Assembly: GCA_905182555.1 (NCBI GenBank)
Contig: CAJJBX010000015.1
Coordinates: 1 to 64,000 of the forward strand
From: an uncultured Ilumatobacter sp.
GTDB lineage: Bacteria > Actinomycetota > Acidimicrobiia > Acidimicrobiales > Ilumatobacteraceae
Length of the DNA: 64,000 nucleotides
Direction of reading: 5' to 3'
In this document: one piece after another, positions 43,575 through 52,423 of the stretch
Position numbering within the stretch: the first letter of the stretch is position 1
Layout of the letters: every line of letters starts with the position of its first letter
Made by a program: the position numbers and the translations under genes
Notes under the pieces: model-generated
The model's database searches: none
Told to the model about the DNA's origin: nothing
What the model saw: the letters and a program-made list of their open reading frames with translations, nothing else

Positions 43575-45023
43575 ATGACCGCTATTGACCTCATTGACCG
43601 TCGGCAGTTTTACATCGATGGAGCGTGGGCGCCGCCCGTGGAGCAACACGATGCTCTCGTGATCGACCCGTCCACCGAGCAGGCCTGTGCGGTCATCTCG
43701 CTTGGGTCACAATCCGATACTGACGCGGCTGTTGCTGCGGCGCGTGCGGCGTTTGATTCCTGGAGCATCACCCCGGCAGCGGAACGGGTGGCTCTGCTCG
43801 TGAAACTGCTCGAGGTGTACGAACGACGTTCCGGCGAAATGGCGGAGGCGATCTCGATGGAGATGGGCGCACCGATCGACCTGGCCCTGAAGTCGCAGGT
43901 GAGCGCTGGTTCGTGGCATATCCGCAACACGATTGCTGCACTCGAAGCATTCGACTTCGATCGGCCGCTCAGCGACGGGGCTCCGGGCGATCGGATCCTG
44001 TACGAAGCTGTGGGGGTGTGCGCCATGATCACACCGTGGAACTGGCCAATGAACCAGGTGACACTCAAAGTCGCCCCAGCGCTTGGTGTTGGGTGCACGA
44101 TGGTCCTCAAGCCCTCCGAGGTCGCACCCTTGTCGTCGTCGCTCTTTGCTGAGATGGTCGATGAGGCAGGGTTCCCTCCGGGCGTCTTCAACCTCGTCAA
44201 TGGCGACGGCGTTGGCGTCGGGTCGCAGCTGTCGGCGCATCCTGACGTCGACATGGTGTCCTTCACTGGATCAAACCGTGCCGGGGTTGCCATCACCCGC
44301 AACGCTGCGGAGTCGGTCAAGCGCGTCGCTCTGGAGCTTGGTGGCAAGGGCGCCAACATCGTGTTTGCCGATGCGGATGATGCGGCTGTCGAGCGGGGTG
44401 TGCGCCACTGTTTCAACAACAGCGGTCAGTCGTGCAACGCCCCCACCCGCATGCTGGTCGAGCGTCCTGTGTACGACGCAGCGGTTGCGACAGCAGAACG
44501 TGTCGCAAACGAGATGATTGTCGACGTTGCCTCGAAGAACGGCCGCCATATCGGCCCGGTTGTCTCACAAGCACAGTTCGACAAGATCCAGGGTCTGATC
44601 GAGAGCGGTCAGAGCGAAGGTGCACGGCTGGTGGCCGGCGGGGTCGGCCGGCCCGACGGGCTTGAGGTTGGCTACTTCGTGCGACCGACAGTATTTGCCG
44701 ACGTGTCGCCGGAGATGACGATCTCGCGCACCGAAATCTTCGGCCCCGTGCTCGCAATCACGCCGTTCGACACTGATGACGAGGCGATTGAGATGGCGAA
44801 CGACACCTCGTTCGGTCTGACCAACTACGTCCAGACGGGCGACATCGACCGAGCCCGGCAAGTCGCCAAACGGTTGCGGTCAGGCATGGTTGAAATGAAT
44901 GGGAAGTCGCGTTCGGCCGGGTCGCCGTTCGGTGGTTACCGCCAATCCGGAAACGGACGTGAGGGTGGCACCTGGGGCTTGGAAGAGTTTCTTGAAGTGA
45001 AGGCTGTCAGCGGATGGGCGTGA
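43575..45023 (+). CDS. Aldehyde dehydrogenase
   Basis: The 482-residue ALDH has TPWNWPMNQVTLKVAPALGVG, FTGSNRAGVAITRN, the general base in VALELGGKGANIVFADAD and the catalytic Cys in NNSGQSCNAPTRM. FGGYRQSGNGREGG near the C-terminus is conserved. AAGAGGAG eight bases before the ATG gives a strong ribosome site. It precedes a zinc alcohol dehydrogenase by 26 bases, so the pair could oxidise an alcohol to an acid through the aldehyde. Confidence 0.92.
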   Translation: MTAIDLIDRRQFYIDGAWAPPVEQHDALVIDPSTEQACAVISLGSQSDTDAAVAAARAAFDSWSITPAAERVALLVKLLEVYERRSGEMAEAISMEMGAPIDLALKSQVSAGSWHIRNTIAALEAFDFDRPLSDGAPGDRILYEAVGVCAMITPWNWPMNQVTLKVAPALGVGCTMVLKPSEVAPLSSSLFAEMVDEAGFPPGVFNLVNGDGVGVGSQLSAHPDVDMVSFTGSNRAGVAITRNAAESVKRVALELGGKGANIVFADADDAAVERGVRHCFNNSGQSCNAPTRMLVERPVYDAAVATAERVANEMIVDVASKNGRHIGPVVSQAQFDKIQGLIESGQSEGARLVAGGVGRPDGLEVGYFVRPTVFADVSPEMTISRTEIFGPVLAITPFDTDDEAIEMANDTSFGLTNYVQTGDIDRARQVAKRLRSGMVEMNGKSRSAGSPFGGYRQSGNGREGGTWGLEEFLEVKAVSGWA

Positions 45024-45049
45024 GTACCCGGCCCGACGGAGCGCTCACG

Positions 45050-46156
45050 ATGAAGGCAGCGGTCTGCCGCGAGTTCGGTGCGCCGCTCGTCATCGAAGAA
45101 CTGCTCATCGACCCACCCAAGCGTGACGAGGTGCTCGTCGATATCCACGCAGTCGCCATCTGCGCAAGCGACCTGCACGCCAACGATGGATCCTGGGGTG
45201 GAGCGCTCCCCGCCGTTAACGGGCATGAAGCATCCGGCGTCATCGCAGCCGTCGGGCCCGGAGTCGAGTCAGTGGCAGTAGGGGACCGCGTGGTCATCTC
45301 GCTACTGCGCAATTGCCGTGACTGCTTCTTCTGTAATCGTCACGAGACGCACCTGTGCGAGCGTCGAGGCGGTTTCGCTATTGCAACCGAGCATCGGCTG
45401 CACGATGCCGACGGCAACGATGTCATCCAGGGCGTGTACACCGGCGCTTTCGCCGAGCGAACAGTCGTCCATCACTCGCAGGTCGCGCGCATTGACGACT
45501 CGATGGGTTTCGACGTCGCTTCGCTCCTCGCGTGCGGCGTCATCACGGGCTTCGGCGCCGTGACCAACACCGCCGACGTGGCTGCCGGTTCGAGCGTGGT
45601 CGTTGTCGGTGCCGGAGGGGTTGGGCTCAATTCGATCCAGGGTGCCCGGGTGGCGGGCGCATCGTCGGTCATCGCCGTCGATGTCAGTGACCAAAAACTC
45701 GATGACGCGAAGGAGTTCGGCGCCACTGACGTCGTTCGAGGCGACCAGGTAAACGTTGGCGAAGCAGTTGCGGCGCTGACCGGTGGGCGCGGCGCTGATT
45801 ATGTGTTTGTCACCGTCGGTTCGACGGCTGCCATCGAGCAGGCCATCGGCATTGCGCGCCAGGGTGGAACCGTCGTAGTAGTTGGTATGACGCGCACCGG
45901 CGACGTCGTGTCGATCGATGGGAGCGGGTTCGCCGGTGACGGCAAGCGGGTGATCGGCTCGTTCATGGGGTCGACGGACCTTGCGCGCGACCTGCCGCGG
46001 CTGAGTCAGCTGTATGCAGATGGCGACCTGCATCTCGACCAACTCATCACGACGACGTACACCCTCGATCACATCAATGAGGCGATTGCGTCGACGCGTT
46101 CGGGTCAAGCCCGCCGCAACGTCATCATCATCGAGCACCCCACTGCTCCTCGTTGA
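45050..46156 (+). CDS. Zinc-dependent alcohol dehydrogenase (class III-like)
   Basis: The protein of 368 residues from ATG 45050 starts MKAAVCREFGAPLVIEEL. It has the catalytic-zinc Cys in AVAICASDLHAND, the His-Glu pair in NGHEASGVIAAVG, a structural-zinc loop with CRDCFFCNRHETHLC (four Cys) and the NAD domain VVVVGAGGVGLNSIQGA. It belongs to the actinobacterial class III alcohol dehydrogenase group that includes mycothiol- and nitroso-related enzymes. An ATG 36 bases upstream is possible, but GGAG nine bases before 45050 supports the shorter form. Confidence 0.9.
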   Translation: MKAAVCREFGAPLVIEELLIDPPKRDEVLVDIHAVAICASDLHANDGSWGGALPAVNGHEASGVIAAVGPGVESVAVGDRVVISLLRNCRDCFFCNRHETHLCERRGGFAIATEHRLHDADGNDVIQGVYTGAFAERTVVHHSQVARIDDSMGFDVASLLACGVITGFGAVTNTADVAAGSSVVVVGAGGVGLNSIQGARVAGASSVIAVDVSDQKLDDAKEFGATDVVRGDQVNVGEAVAALTGGRGADYVFVTVGSTAAIEQAIGIARQGGTVVVVGMTRTGDVVSIDGSGFAGDGKRVIGSFMGSTDLARDLPRLSQLYADGDLHLDQLITTTYTLDHINEAIASTRSGQARRNVIIIEHPTAPR

Positions 46157-46371
46157 GCCCATCCCTCCGCAGACCGACCTCGACGTAGTTGGCGACGTTG
46201 ACGAGGCCGGGCGTACACCAACGCGGCCAGGCTCGTCGCAGCAGCGCTGATCAATTGTGTCCGCTTGTTCAGGAGGTTCGCGGGTTCAGCAGCCGGTCGC
46301 GCTGGGACGCAGCCCGAACCAGCGGTGGTCGTTAACGTTGGCGTGATGATCACCTCCAGCAGCGTCGGACC

Positions 46372-46929
46372 GTGAGTACCAACGTGCTCGACGAGTTTGT
46401 TGCCACTTGCCGAGCGGTTGTCATGGGCGAGCAGCCGATTGTCGAGATCACACGGGCAATGGAGCAACTTGTTGCCGAGCCGTCGGTACTGGCTGCGCAG
46501 ATTCCCGAGCCGGTCATGGGACTGAGTTCTTCTGTTGCAGGTTCCGACGAGATCCTCTTCGAAGACGAGTCCCTCACCGTGTTTGTCGTCCACTCGGCAC
46601 CCGACGTTCAACAGCCCCCTCACGATCACCTGATTTCGGCGGTTATTGGTGTCTACGAGGGCATCGAGGAGCAGCGGTATTTCCGCCGTGAGGGCGGGTC
46701 ACTGGTTCGCAGCGGTGGCGCCGACATTGGTCCCGGCGAGGTGCTGGCTTTGGGTCCTCGGGCCGTGCATGCCATCAGCGCAAACGGCGGTTGGTGTCGG
46801 GCCGTGCATGTGTACCTCGGTGCACTCAGTTCGATCGACCGTTCGCTGTTTGACCCCGAAACGTTTGACGAGAAACCAATGACCAGTGAGCGGTACGAAA
46901 AGTTTTGCCGCCGCGGTGGATCGTCATGA
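46372..46929 (+). CDS. Cupin, cysteine-dioxygenase-like
   Basis: The 185-residue protein has the cupin motif PPHDHLISAVIGVYEGIEEQRYF (His-x-His and Glu metal ligands) and the second motif GPRAVHAISANGG with the third His. This spacing matches cysteine dioxygenase-like cupins, which add oxygen to thiol carboxylates. The start is GTG. The acceptor is unknown; thiol, mercaptopropionate or an unrelated small molecule are all possible. Confidence 0.78.
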   Translation: MSTNVLDEFVATCRAVVMGEQPIVEITRAMEQLVAEPSVLAAQIPEPVMGLSSSVAGSDEILFEDESLTVFVVHSAPDVQQPPHDHLISAVIGVYEGIEEQRYFRREGGSLVRSGGADIGPGEVLALGPRAVHAISANGGWCRAVHVYLGALSSIDRSLFDPETFDEKPMTSERYEKFCRRGGSS

Positions 46930-46934
46930 GACTG

Positions 46935-47175
46935 CCCCGCAGAAATCGTGAGGCGCCGAGTGCTCCGACGCGTATGCCGGGATCTCGGTCGGCGATGGCG
47001 ATGTTGATGATGTCGCCGTCAGAGCGGAACTTGGCCTGTGCTGCGCCGACGCCGTCGGGTGTTCCCGTGAAGATGAGATCGACGGTGGTCAGTGTGGTGA
47101 TCGAGGAGAGGTAGCTGATGGGCGTCGGCACATCGAAGATCAGATCGGTGGTCGGGCCGTCCTGTCGGGACTCGC
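46935..47175 (-). pseudogene. C-terminal remnant of a fumarylacetoacetate-hydrolase family gene
   Basis: The minus frame encodes RQDGPTTDLIFDVPTPISYLSS then LIFTGTPDGVGAAQAKF and GDIINIAIAD. That is the conserved core of FAH-family hydrolases (compare STADMIFDVPTLIAYLS and GDLIFTGTPAGVG). The N-terminal domain with the metal-binding glutamates is absent, and there is no credible start. The rest of the gap up to 47270 has no gene. Confidence 0.7.
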
Positions 47176-47270
47176 AGGCGACGTGCAGAGCGGCGCGCCC
47201 GGTGAGCGTCGTGAGCTGGTGGGCCAGTCGGCGTTCAAGGACTCGAACGCTCCGTGGGCTACTGCCTTGT

Positions 47271-47636
47271 TCAGGCCGAAGCGGCCTCGGCTTCGCGCGC
47301 GATTCGGGCTGCCCGGAAGGACTGAATTGCCAGCACCAGGAAGGCACCCATCACGATGACAGTTGCGAGTTGCGTAAACAGCGCCAAACCGGTGCTGCTG
47401 CGCCCGATTGCTGACCCGGCGCTGGAAATAAGAGCCAGAAGCGCAAGCGCTGCGGCGGCATGCATGAGGTGGTGGTTGAGATCTGGTTTGGCGCGGCCTG
47501 CGACTCCGAGCGCAACGAAGATTACGCCGATGAACGCCGGGATGAGTGTCGTGATGCTGCCGGTATCGGAAACGATGTTGCCGAAGACCCCCACCACGAT
47601 GAGTGCAGCGCCAGCAATGATTGACTTGTAAGCCAT
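47271..47636 (-). CDS. Small integral membrane protein of unknown function
   Basis: The 121-residue protein has four hydrophobic segments: IIAGAALIVVGVFGNIV, LIPAFIGVIFVALGVAG, HAAAALALLALISSAG and LATVIVMGAFLVLAIQSF. The remainder is short loops with a charged C-terminus. It resembles small conserved membrane proteins scattered through environmental bacteria; no function is known. It is not obviously linked to its neighbours. Confidence 0.72.
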   Translation of the reverse strand: MAYKSIIAGAALIVVGVFGNIVSDTGSITTLIPAFIGVIFVALGVAGRAKPDLNHHLMHAAAALALLALISSAGSAIGRSSTGLALFTQLATVIVMGAFLVLAIQSFRAARIAREAEAASA

Positions 47637-47909
47637 GAGCCGATTCTATGGCGGAATCGTGATGCTTGAATCATGACGCCTGAATCGTGGTTGGCTCTTG
47701 GTTATCTGTGACCGTTGCCGTCTCCGGTGGGCCTGGGCGAGTTCCAGCCAGCGCTCTGGGCATGGCGATTCGGGATCGTGCATGTCCGACAACAGGCTCG
47801 CCGCGCCGCGACTCCTACGACAGGGCGGTTGCTGCAACCATCAACGGGGCAGAGAAACAGAACTCGTGCGCGCAGGCCTGGCAACAGTCTCGTCCAAGCT
47901 CTGCTGGAG
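47637..47909. other. Gap with no convincing gene
   Basis: The 273 bases hold short open frames on both strands, none with a family signature or a ribosome site. No tRNA-like or terminator-like structure was seen. Confidence 0.3.
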
Positions 47910-48695
47910 TCAGTTCACGAACTGACGGAAGTTCGGCTTGCGCTTCTCTTTGAACGCGTTGACACCTTCCTGAGACTCGGCAGTGCCGTAGTAGAGGTTG
48001 GTTGCGTACATGCCCATTCCCGCGATTCCTGACTGATGGGCAGTGTCCATGTTGAACGAGCGCTTCGCGATTGCAATCGCTGTGGGACTTTTCTCGCAGA
48101 TCTCGTTCGCCCACTCCTCAACAGTGGCGTCGAGTTCGTCATCAGGCACGCAGATGTTGGCAAGCCCCATTTCTTCGGCTTGCCGTCCGGAATAGCGGCG
48201 GCAGAGGTACCAGATTTCCCGAGCTTTCTTCTCGCCAACGACGCGAGCGAGAAACGTGGTGCCGTACCCGGCGTCGACTGAACCCATGGATGGGCCGACT
48301 TGTCCGAAGGTCGCCGACTCACCACAGAGTGTTAGATCGCAGATGGTCGCGAGCACGTTGCCGCCGCCGATCGCGTAGCCCTGCACCTTGGCGATCACGG
48401 GAACCGGAACGTCGCGAATCGCAGCATGCATCTCTTCGACCGGCATGCCGACCGTGCCGCGACCGTCGTACTGCTGGCCTTCGTGAACCGACTGGTCGCC
48501 GCCGGTACAGAACGCCCGGTCACCTGCGCCGGCGAAGACGATGACACCAACATCGGAGTCGTAGCCAACGTGTCCGAAGGCATGAATGAGTTCCTCGCAG
48601 GTCTGGCCACGAAAGGCATTCATGACCTTCGGCCGATTGATGGTGATGTACGCAACATGGTCACGTTTGTTGACCGTGATGTCGGTGTAGTCCAT
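47910..48695 (-). CDS. badI: 2-ketocyclohexanecarboxyl-CoA hydrolase (BadI-like)
   Basis: The 261-residue crotonase-superfamily protein follows BadI closely along its whole length: INRPKVMNAFRGQTCEELI, AGAGDRAFCTGGDQSVHEG, DGRGTVGMPVEEMHAAIRDV, VQGYAIGGGNVLATICDLTL, FGQVGPSMGSVDAGYG and SFNMDTAHQSGIAGMGMYA. BadI opens the ring of 2-ketocyclohexane-1-carboxyl-CoA to pimelyl-CoA. It is also near MenB, but the absence of other menaquinone genes and the adjacent BadH homologue favour ring cleavage. It is 54 bases downstream of badH. Confidence 0.88.
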   Translation of the reverse strand: MDYTDITVNKRDHVAYITINRPKVMNAFRGQTCEELIHAFGHVGYDSDVGVIVFAGAGDRAFCTGGDQSVHEGQQYDGRGTVGMPVEEMHAAIRDVPVPVIAKVQGYAIGGGNVLATICDLTLCGESATFGQVGPSMGSVDAGYGTTFLARVVGEKKAREIWYLCRRYSGRQAEEMGLANICVPDDELDATVEEWANEICEKSPTAIAIAKRSFNMDTAHQSGIAGMGMYATNLYYGTAESQEGVNAFKEKRKPNFRQFVN

Positions 48696-48749
48696 GGGAA
48701 TGCTCCTACTGGTTGAGTTGACGTGTGCTCTGGGGTGTTCGAACGGCTG

Positions 48750-49517
48750 CTAGCCAGCCATGGTGAGGCCGCCGGAGACACTCAGCACCTGACCGGTGAC
48801 AAATGAGGCGTCGTCGCTGCCGAAGAACAGGACCGCGCCGATCAGGTCCTCAGGTTGGGCGATCCGGCCCATCGGGATGGAGCGACGGAACGCCTCACGT
48901 AGCTTTTCAGGGTTGGGCGCCGCGTCGGTGACGCTTGCAAGTAGTGCCGTGTCGGTGGGCCCGGGGCAGACGACGTTGAAGGTGATTCCGTGACGCGAAT
49001 GCTCGCGGGCGAGCGTCTTGGAAAAAGCCACGATGCCTGCCTTGCACGCGGCGTAAACCGACTCGCCTGAGGAACCGACTCGGGCGGCATCGGATGCGAT
49101 GTTGACGATTCGACCACTTCCTCGCTCGACCATCCCCGGCAGTACCGCATGATGCATGTTGAGTGCACCCACGAGGTTGATATCGATCAGGCGGGCCCAG
49201 TCGTCGGGCTTCGTTTCGAGAAAGGGAGCGAAGAGGTCCCAGCCGGCGTTGTTCACCAAAACGTCGGTTGGGCCGAGTTCCGCGGTCACCTGCTCGAGGG
49301 CAGCGTCGACCGATGATCGATCAGTGATGTCGGCGGCAACAGCGAGTGCGCGGTAGCCGTCGGCGGTGAGTGCTTTGGCAACGGCATCGGCAGGACCTTT
49401 CGCCCGGTCGAGCACCGCGACACGGGCCCCTTGCGTTGCGAACCCGCGGCAGAGAGCCGCGCCGATCCCTCCTCCGCCACCGGTGACCACCACGGTCCGT
49501 TCATTGAATCTTTTCAT
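48750..49517 (-). CDS. badH: 2-hydroxycyclohexanecarboxyl-CoA dehydrogenase (BadH-like SDR)
   Basis: The 255-residue SDR has the NAD motif VVTGGGGGIGAALCRGFA, NNAGWDLFAPF, the catalytic Ser in VNIASDAARVGSSGES and YAACKAGIVAFSKTLARE, and the C-terminal GRIAQPEDL...SFVTGQVLSVSGGL. These segments agree with BadH far more closely than with generic SDRs. It oxidises the 2-hydroxy to the 2-keto ring ester, the step before BadI. It diverges from the MarR regulator. Confidence 0.87.
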   Translation of the reverse strand: MKRFNERTVVVTGGGGGIGAALCRGFATQGARVAVLDRAKGPADAVAKALTADGYRALAVAADITDRSSVDAALEQVTAELGPTDVLVNNAGWDLFAPFLETKPDDWARLIDINLVGALNMHHAVLPGMVERGSGRIVNIASDAARVGSSGESVYAACKAGIVAFSKTLAREHSRHGITFNVVCPGPTDTALLASVTDAAPNPEKLREAFRRSIPMGRIAQPEDLIGAVLFFGSDDASFVTGQVLSVSGGLTMAG

Positions 49518-49539
49518 TGAGGCACCTCTTGCAGTCTCG

Positions 49540-49585
49540 GCAACTTTGTTGCATGATGTTGTCATACTTGGTTGTCGAACGCAAC
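49540..49585. promoter_or_regulatory. Two palindromes in the badH-marR divergent promoter
   Basis: GCAACTTTGTTGC (49540-49552) is a perfect 5-3-5 palindrome, and GTTGTCGAACGCAAC (49571-49585) repeats the same GTTG/CAAC arms with a seven-base spacer. They lie between the divergent starts of badH and the marR-type gene, the usual place for MarR-family operators. Confidence 0.5.
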
Positions 49586-49609
49586 TCCGGAAACGAAGGG
49601 AATCTGCAC

Positions 49610-50155
49610 ATGCCGCTCACCACACGACAATCTGTTTATGACGTCGCTCAGCTGGGCTCGTCGCCCGAATCCGGGGCTCGCACCGAGATGAGTAACCTGC
49701 TTCTGTTTCGGCTTTATCAATGCGCCAACATGTTGCACAAGACCGGTACTCGCGCGGTCGAGTCGGAAGGACTCACGACTCAGCGATGGGCCGTACTCGG
49801 TGCGTTGTCACGGCCGGAGTCGGATCATGGAATGGCGGTTGGTGACCTCGCGAGATACCTCAAGGTCAGTCGGCAGAGCTTGGCGGGCGTGGTCAGCCGG
49901 CTCGAATCTGACGAACTCGTCGTTGGTGCCCCTGATCCGACTGATGGTCGGTCTCGGCGACTCCGGCTCACCGACACCGGACGTCAGCGGTGGCACGAAC
50001 GGGCGCTGCCGCTCATCCACGACTACTACGCCCAAGCCACGGCCGGCCTTTCGATCGACGACATGGCCCACGCGCTGCACTACCTGATCAGGCTGCTCGA
50101 CAATATGACCGATCTCGACGGGGCAGAAACTCGCAAGGATGACAATGAAGATTGA
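49610..50155 (+). CDS. MarR-family regulator (BadR-like)
   Basis: The 181-residue winged-helix protein has LTTQRWAVLGALSRPESDHGMAVGDLARYLKVSRQSLAGVVSRLESDELV (helix-turn-helix, residues about 60-105) and the wing GAPDPTDGRSRRLRLTDTG. In Rhodopseudomonas a MarR protein, BadR, represses cyclohexanecarboxylate genes; the same placement next to badH and badI suggests the same role. GAAGGGA precedes the ATG at 49610. Its 3' end overlaps the F420 enzyme gene by about ten bases. Confidence 0.88.
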   Translation: MPLTTRQSVYDVAQLGSSPESGARTEMSNLLLFRLYQCANMLHKTGTRAVESEGLTTQRWAVLGALSRPESDHGMAVGDLARYLKVSRQSLAGVVSRLESDELVVGAPDPTDGRSRRLRLTDTGRQRWHERALPLIHDYYAQATAGLSIDDMAHALHYLIRLLDNMTDLDGAETRKDDNED

Positions 50156-51176
50156 TCTGATGGTGGGCTCAAGCCGTTGGGCTGACACCGCAACCCTTGC
50201 CCGTGAGGTCGAAGCAGCGGGACTCTCGGGGATGGTCTTCACCGAAACGGGTCAAACCCCGTGGCTGAGCATCGCTGCAGCCGCCACGGCCGCACCTTCG
50301 CTCACCTACTCCACTGGTATCGCCGTTGCGTTCGGGATGAGTCCAATGGTTGCGGCATCACTGGCTTGGGAGCTCGCCGACAATACCGGGGGACGGTTTC
50401 GGCTCGGGCTGGGAAGCCAGGTCCGGGCACACGTCGAGCGTCGCTACGGTGCGGAGTTTGACCCACCGGTCGGTCGAATGCGCGACTACATCCAGGCGGT
50501 GAAAGCCACGCTCGCTGCGTTCCGAGGCGACGCCGATCTCGCCCACGATGGGCCGCACTACAAACTTTCGCTGCTGCCCGATCAGTGGCGGCCCCTCAAC
50601 CACGGTAACGGCGACATCAAGGTTGACGTGTCAGCGGTCGGACCTGCGATGTGCAAGATGGCTGGAGCGGTGGCCGACGGCATCCATGTCCATCCGGTGC
50701 ACTCGGTTCACTACCTGAACACGCGACTGCTCCCGTCGGTAGCTGTTGGTGCAGCGGCCGTCGGACGTGATCCATCAGAGGTTGACCTTTTGATCCCGTC
50801 GATCATCGTGCCGGGTGACACGCCAGAAGAGCGAGCCGACTTGTTGACGCTCGCCCGGACCCGGATCGGGTTCTACGGAGCCACCAAGAACTACGCCTAC
50901 CAATTCGACGATCTCGGTTTCGACGGTGTCTCGGCGGAGCTGAATCGCCACCTAAAAGCAGGCGATTCCACTGCGCTCGCGGCAACGATCACTGATGAGA
51001 TGCTCGACGCATTCGCCATCGTCGGTCGATGGGACGAGATTGCCGACCGGATCATCGACCGTTATGGCGGTGTGGCAGAACGCATCATCTCCTATCTCGC
51101 CGACGAAGACGTTAAGCGTCGGCCCGAGAACCTCGCTCGATGGGGAGAGATTGCTGCTGCGGTGAGGACAGCCTGA
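50145..51176 (+). CDS. LLM-class F420-dependent oxidoreductase in the alicyclic acid cluster
   Basis: The 343-residue luciferase-like protein reads MKIDLMVGSSRWADTATLAREVEAAGLSGMVFTETGQTPWL, then STGIAVAFGMSPMVAASLAWELADNTGGRFRLGLGSQVRAHVERRYGAEFD, a pattern found in F420-dependent oxidoreductases. AAGG six bases before 50145 supports that start over 50139. No such enzyme is known from the proteobacterial ali/bad clusters, so it may carry out or bypass a redox step with F420 here. Confidence 0.85.
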   Translation: MKIDLMVGSSRWADTATLAREVEAAGLSGMVFTETGQTPWLSIAAAATAAPSLTYSTGIAVAFGMSPMVAASLAWELADNTGGRFRLGLGSQVRAHVERRYGAEFDPPVGRMRDYIQAVKATLAAFRGDADLAHDGPHYKLSLLPDQWRPLNHGNGDIKVDVSAVGPAMCKMAGAVADGIHVHPVHSVHYLNTRLLPSVAVGAAAVGRDPSEVDLLIPSIIVPGDTPEERADLLTLARTRIGFYGATKNYAYQFDDLGFDGVSAELNRHLKAGDSTALAATITDEMLDAFAIVGRWDEIADRIIDRYGGVAERIISYLADEDVKRRPENLARWGEIAAAVRTA

Positions 51177-51225
51177 GCGGGTTAAAAACGACGGTCACCG
51201 ATCGAGTTATCACCGAGGAAACGCC

Positions 51226-52362
51226 ATGATCTTCAACGACGACCAACACTTTCTTGCCGAGACGCTCCGTTCGTTCGCGCGCCAGAGGCTCAAGCCCAAC
51301 TATCTGAATCGACCCCCAGGACGCCCCGATCAGGCATTGCTCGACGACCTCGCCAACCTCGGTGTTCTCGGCCTGCTGGTGCCGGAGGAACATGGCGGTT
51401 CGGGCGCGACGTTCGTCGATGCCGGAATTGCTGGCGAAGAGTTGGCCCGCGGGGACTTCAATGTGTCCACGTTCGTCCAACTCGCTGCGATCGCCGCCAC
51501 GGGGCTTCGAACCTGGGCGACCCCGATGGTCGCCGCCACCTATCTGCCAAAGATTGCTGACGGTAGTTGTGTGCCAGCGATTGCTCTCACCGAGCCAGAC
51601 GCTGGTTCCGACGCAGGCGCCATCTCCACAGCAGCGCGCGAGACGGACGGGGGTTGGCTGATCAACGGCGAGAAATCATCGGTCACCTTTGCTGGCTTTG
51701 CTGACGCGTCGATCGTTCTGGTCCGCACCGGTGGCCCAGGCGCGGCAGGTATCTCTGCGTTTTGGGTTCCGCTTGACACCGCCGGAGTGACTCGGTCTGT
51801 GTACGCAGGCGTCGGTGGCGAAATCATTGCTCGCGGCTCGATCGTTTTTGACGACGTCTTCGTGCCAGGAGACCACCTGCTCGGCGAGGTCGATGCTGGC
51901 TTCGCGCAAGCGATGACCGCCTTCGATTTCAACCGCGCCGTGATTGCGTTGAGCTGCATTGGTGCCGGACTCGAATCTCTCGACGAAACCGTCGACTACG
52001 CCAACACCCGCCACACGTTCGGCAAACCCTTGTCATCCCGCCAGGCCATCACCCAACAAGTTGCCGAGCACTACGCGAAACTCCAGGCCGCGCGATCGGT
52101 TTCGTACGACACGCTCATGCTCGCCGATCAATCGGCCAAGCACACGACGGAAGCCGCCATGTCTAAATGGATGGGACCGGCGTGGTCAGCCGATGCCATC
52201 CACACAGCGCTCCGTTTGCATGGCTGGTCGGGCTACGGCAGTGACCACCACTTCGATCAACGGCTCCGTGATGTCATTGGCCTCGAGATCGGCGATGGCA
52301 CCGCCGAGATCATGAAGGCAATCATCGCCCGTGACCTCTTTGGAGTGCCAACTCACCGTTGA
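51226..52362 (+). CDS. Acyl-CoA dehydrogenase (AliB/BadJ-like candidate)
   Basis: The 378-residue flavoprotein has the acyl-CoA dehydrogenase order: LGVLGLLVPEEHGGSGATFVDAGI, AIALTEPDAGSDAGAIST for FAD, TRHTFGKPLSSRQAITQQVAEHY and the C-terminal LHGWSGYGSDHHFDQRLRDV. Embedded between badHI and a CoA ligase, it most likely oxidises cyclohexanecarboxyl-CoA to the 1-ene. The start has GAGGAAACGCC upstream. Substrate assignment rests on context. Confidence 0.87.
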   Translation: MIFNDDQHFLAETLRSFARQRLKPNYLNRPPGRPDQALLDDLANLGVLGLLVPEEHGGSGATFVDAGIAGEELARGDFNVSTFVQLAAIAATGLRTWATPMVAATYLPKIADGSCVPAIALTEPDAGSDAGAISTAARETDGGWLINGEKSSVTFAGFADASIVLVRTGGPGAAGISAFWVPLDTAGVTRSVYAGVGGEIIARGSIVFDDVFVPGDHLLGEVDAGFAQAMTAFDFNRAVIALSCIGAGLESLDETVDYANTRHTFGKPLSSRQAITQQVAEHYAKLQAARSVSYDTLMLADQSAKHTTEAAMSKWMGPAWSADAIHTALRLHGWSGYGSDHHFDQRLRDVIGLEIGDGTAEIMKAIIARDLFGVPTHR

Positions 52363-52423
52363 CCGTCATGAGCGCAACCACAGGCCTCAACCCGACCACT
52401 CGATAGATCGAAGAAATGACCCC

